A DNA stretch of 64,000 nucleotides from CAWBRT01 sp963791145 (lineage in GTDB: Bacteria; Acidobacteriota; Terriglobia; Terriglobales; Acidobacteriaceae), in NCBI GenBank assembly GCA_963791145.1, contig CAWBRT010000015.1, positions 62,001 to 126,000 of the forward strand. The letters are read 5' to 3'. Made by a program: the position numbers and the translations under genes. Below the pieces are notes generated by a model that searched no databases, was not told where the DNA came from, and was given only the letters and a program-made list of their open reading frames with translations. This document shows, piece by piece, positions 63,596 through 64,000 of this stretch; the stretch's first letter is position 1, and the number at the start of each line of letters is the position of its first letter.

Positions 63596-64000
63596 CTAGG
63601 CTTTTTCCGCCTTTTTTTCTTCCGCCGCGGCTTCCGCTTCCTTGGCGATCGTGACCTTCACCGTGGTGGTGACGTCGCGGTGCAGCTTGATGGAAACCGT
63701 GAAATCGCCCAGCGCCTTCAGCGGCTCGTCCAATTGGATCTTGCGGCGCTCGAGCTTAAAGCCGCGATGCTCCAGCTCGTGCGCGACATCGGCCGAGGTG
63801 ACCGAGCCGAACAGCTGGCCGTTCTCGCCGGCCCGGCGGGTGAACTGCAGGCTGACGCCGTCGAACTGCTTGGCCAGCAGCTCCGCATCGGACTTCTCTT
63901 TAGCCTGGCGGCGCACCGCCGCCGCTTTCATCTGCTCGATCACGGCCTTGTTGGTGGCGCTGGCTTCAATGGCCAGCTTGCGCGGCAACAGGTAGTTGCG
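63596..64000 (-). CDS. rplI: 50S ribosomal protein L9, N-terminus cut by window edge
   Basis: 134 residues of L9 are visible. The sequence starts inside the N-terminal domain at RNYLLPRKLAIEAS, the conserved RNYLIPxxxA block, then the long connecting helix (NKAVIEQMKAAAVRRQAKEKSDAELLAKQ) and the C-terminal domain with GENGQLFGSVTSADVAHEL and KLHRDVTTTVKVTIAKEAE. It ends with an Ala/Glu/Lys-rich tail. About 25 N-terminal residues are outside the window. Confidence 0.95.
   Translation of the reverse strand, partial: RNYLLPRKLAIEASATNKAVIEQMKAAAVRRQAKEKSDAELLAKQFDGVSLQFTRRAGENGQLFGSVTSADVAHELEHRGFKLERRKIQLDEPLKALGDFTVSIKLHRDVTTTVKVTIAKEAEAAAEEKKAEKA

Overview
The window looks like a high-GC soil or sediment bacterium, most likely an Acidobacteriota member. 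This rests on the gene families (zinc-ribbon type L28, DUF971 protein, CCG-domain ETF:quinone oxidoreductase, Tat-exported MmgE/PrpD proteins, group 3d hydrogenase) and on the many short palindromic intergenic repeats. It is an inference, not a proven assignment. No tRNA, rRNA, CRISPR array, phage or insertion sequence was recognised.

Layout. 0-7 kb: the start of a UvrD/PcrA helicase, a frameshifted DUF971 protein, L28 (rpmB), a DASS anion transporter and a large orphan PAS histidine kinase. 7-35 kb is an organic-acid catabolic island: MFS carriers, a sugar-acid dehydratase close to L-arabinonate dehydratase, a cyclase-family hydrolase, a badly frameshifted TPP enzyme, and a LysR regulator next to a minus-strand acyl-CoA dehydrogenase / CaiB CoA-transferase / MaoC / MmgE-PrpD operon. 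Divergent from this are etfBA and a membrane ETF:quinone oxidoreductase, followed by a second DASS carrier, a Tat-exported MmgE/PrpD protein, a CitD-CitE fusion and CitF. A Tat-exported amidohydrolase and another MFS protein close the island. 36-38 kb: alkylation repair (Ada/AlkA fusion plus Ogt). 38-43.5 kb: hoxEFUYH, an NAD-coupled [NiFe]-hydrogenase. 44-51 kb: a third MmgE/PrpD protein (Tat), M29 aminopeptidase, a pseudo-receiver, a yeast-type cytosine deaminase, an alpha/beta hydrolase, an HpsN/HisD-type dehydrogenase and an MBL hydrolase. 52-56 kb: a sigma-54 activator carrying a PilZ-like domain, divergent from an HD-GYP/GAF/GGDEF protein. 56-64 kb: YbaK-type deacylase, CaCA exchanger, MnmG, a PLP decarboxylase, a YfgM-like protein and L9 (rplI, partial).

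How it fits together. Acyl-CoA oxidation feeds ETF, which passes electrons to the quinone pool through the CCG-domain membrane protein. The LysR gene and the acyl-CoA/etf divergent promoter region share a 48-bp two-part operator with identical internal spacing, so they are probably one regulon. The sigma-54 activator, two palindromic upstream sites, a GG-N10-GC promoter and the c-di-GMP enzyme gene form what looks like a self-contained signalling loop.

Most notable unexplained structure: two ~270-bp elements (10774-11041 and 50320-50592), in opposite orientation, with 23-24-bp terminal inverted repeats and two long internal hairpin arms; pairing is kept within each copy although sequence differs between copies. 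Caution on quality: about 16 single-base frameshifts break 11 genes, including mnmG, and 14 of the 16 go in the +1 direction. This looks like uncorrected insertion errors rather than gene decay.
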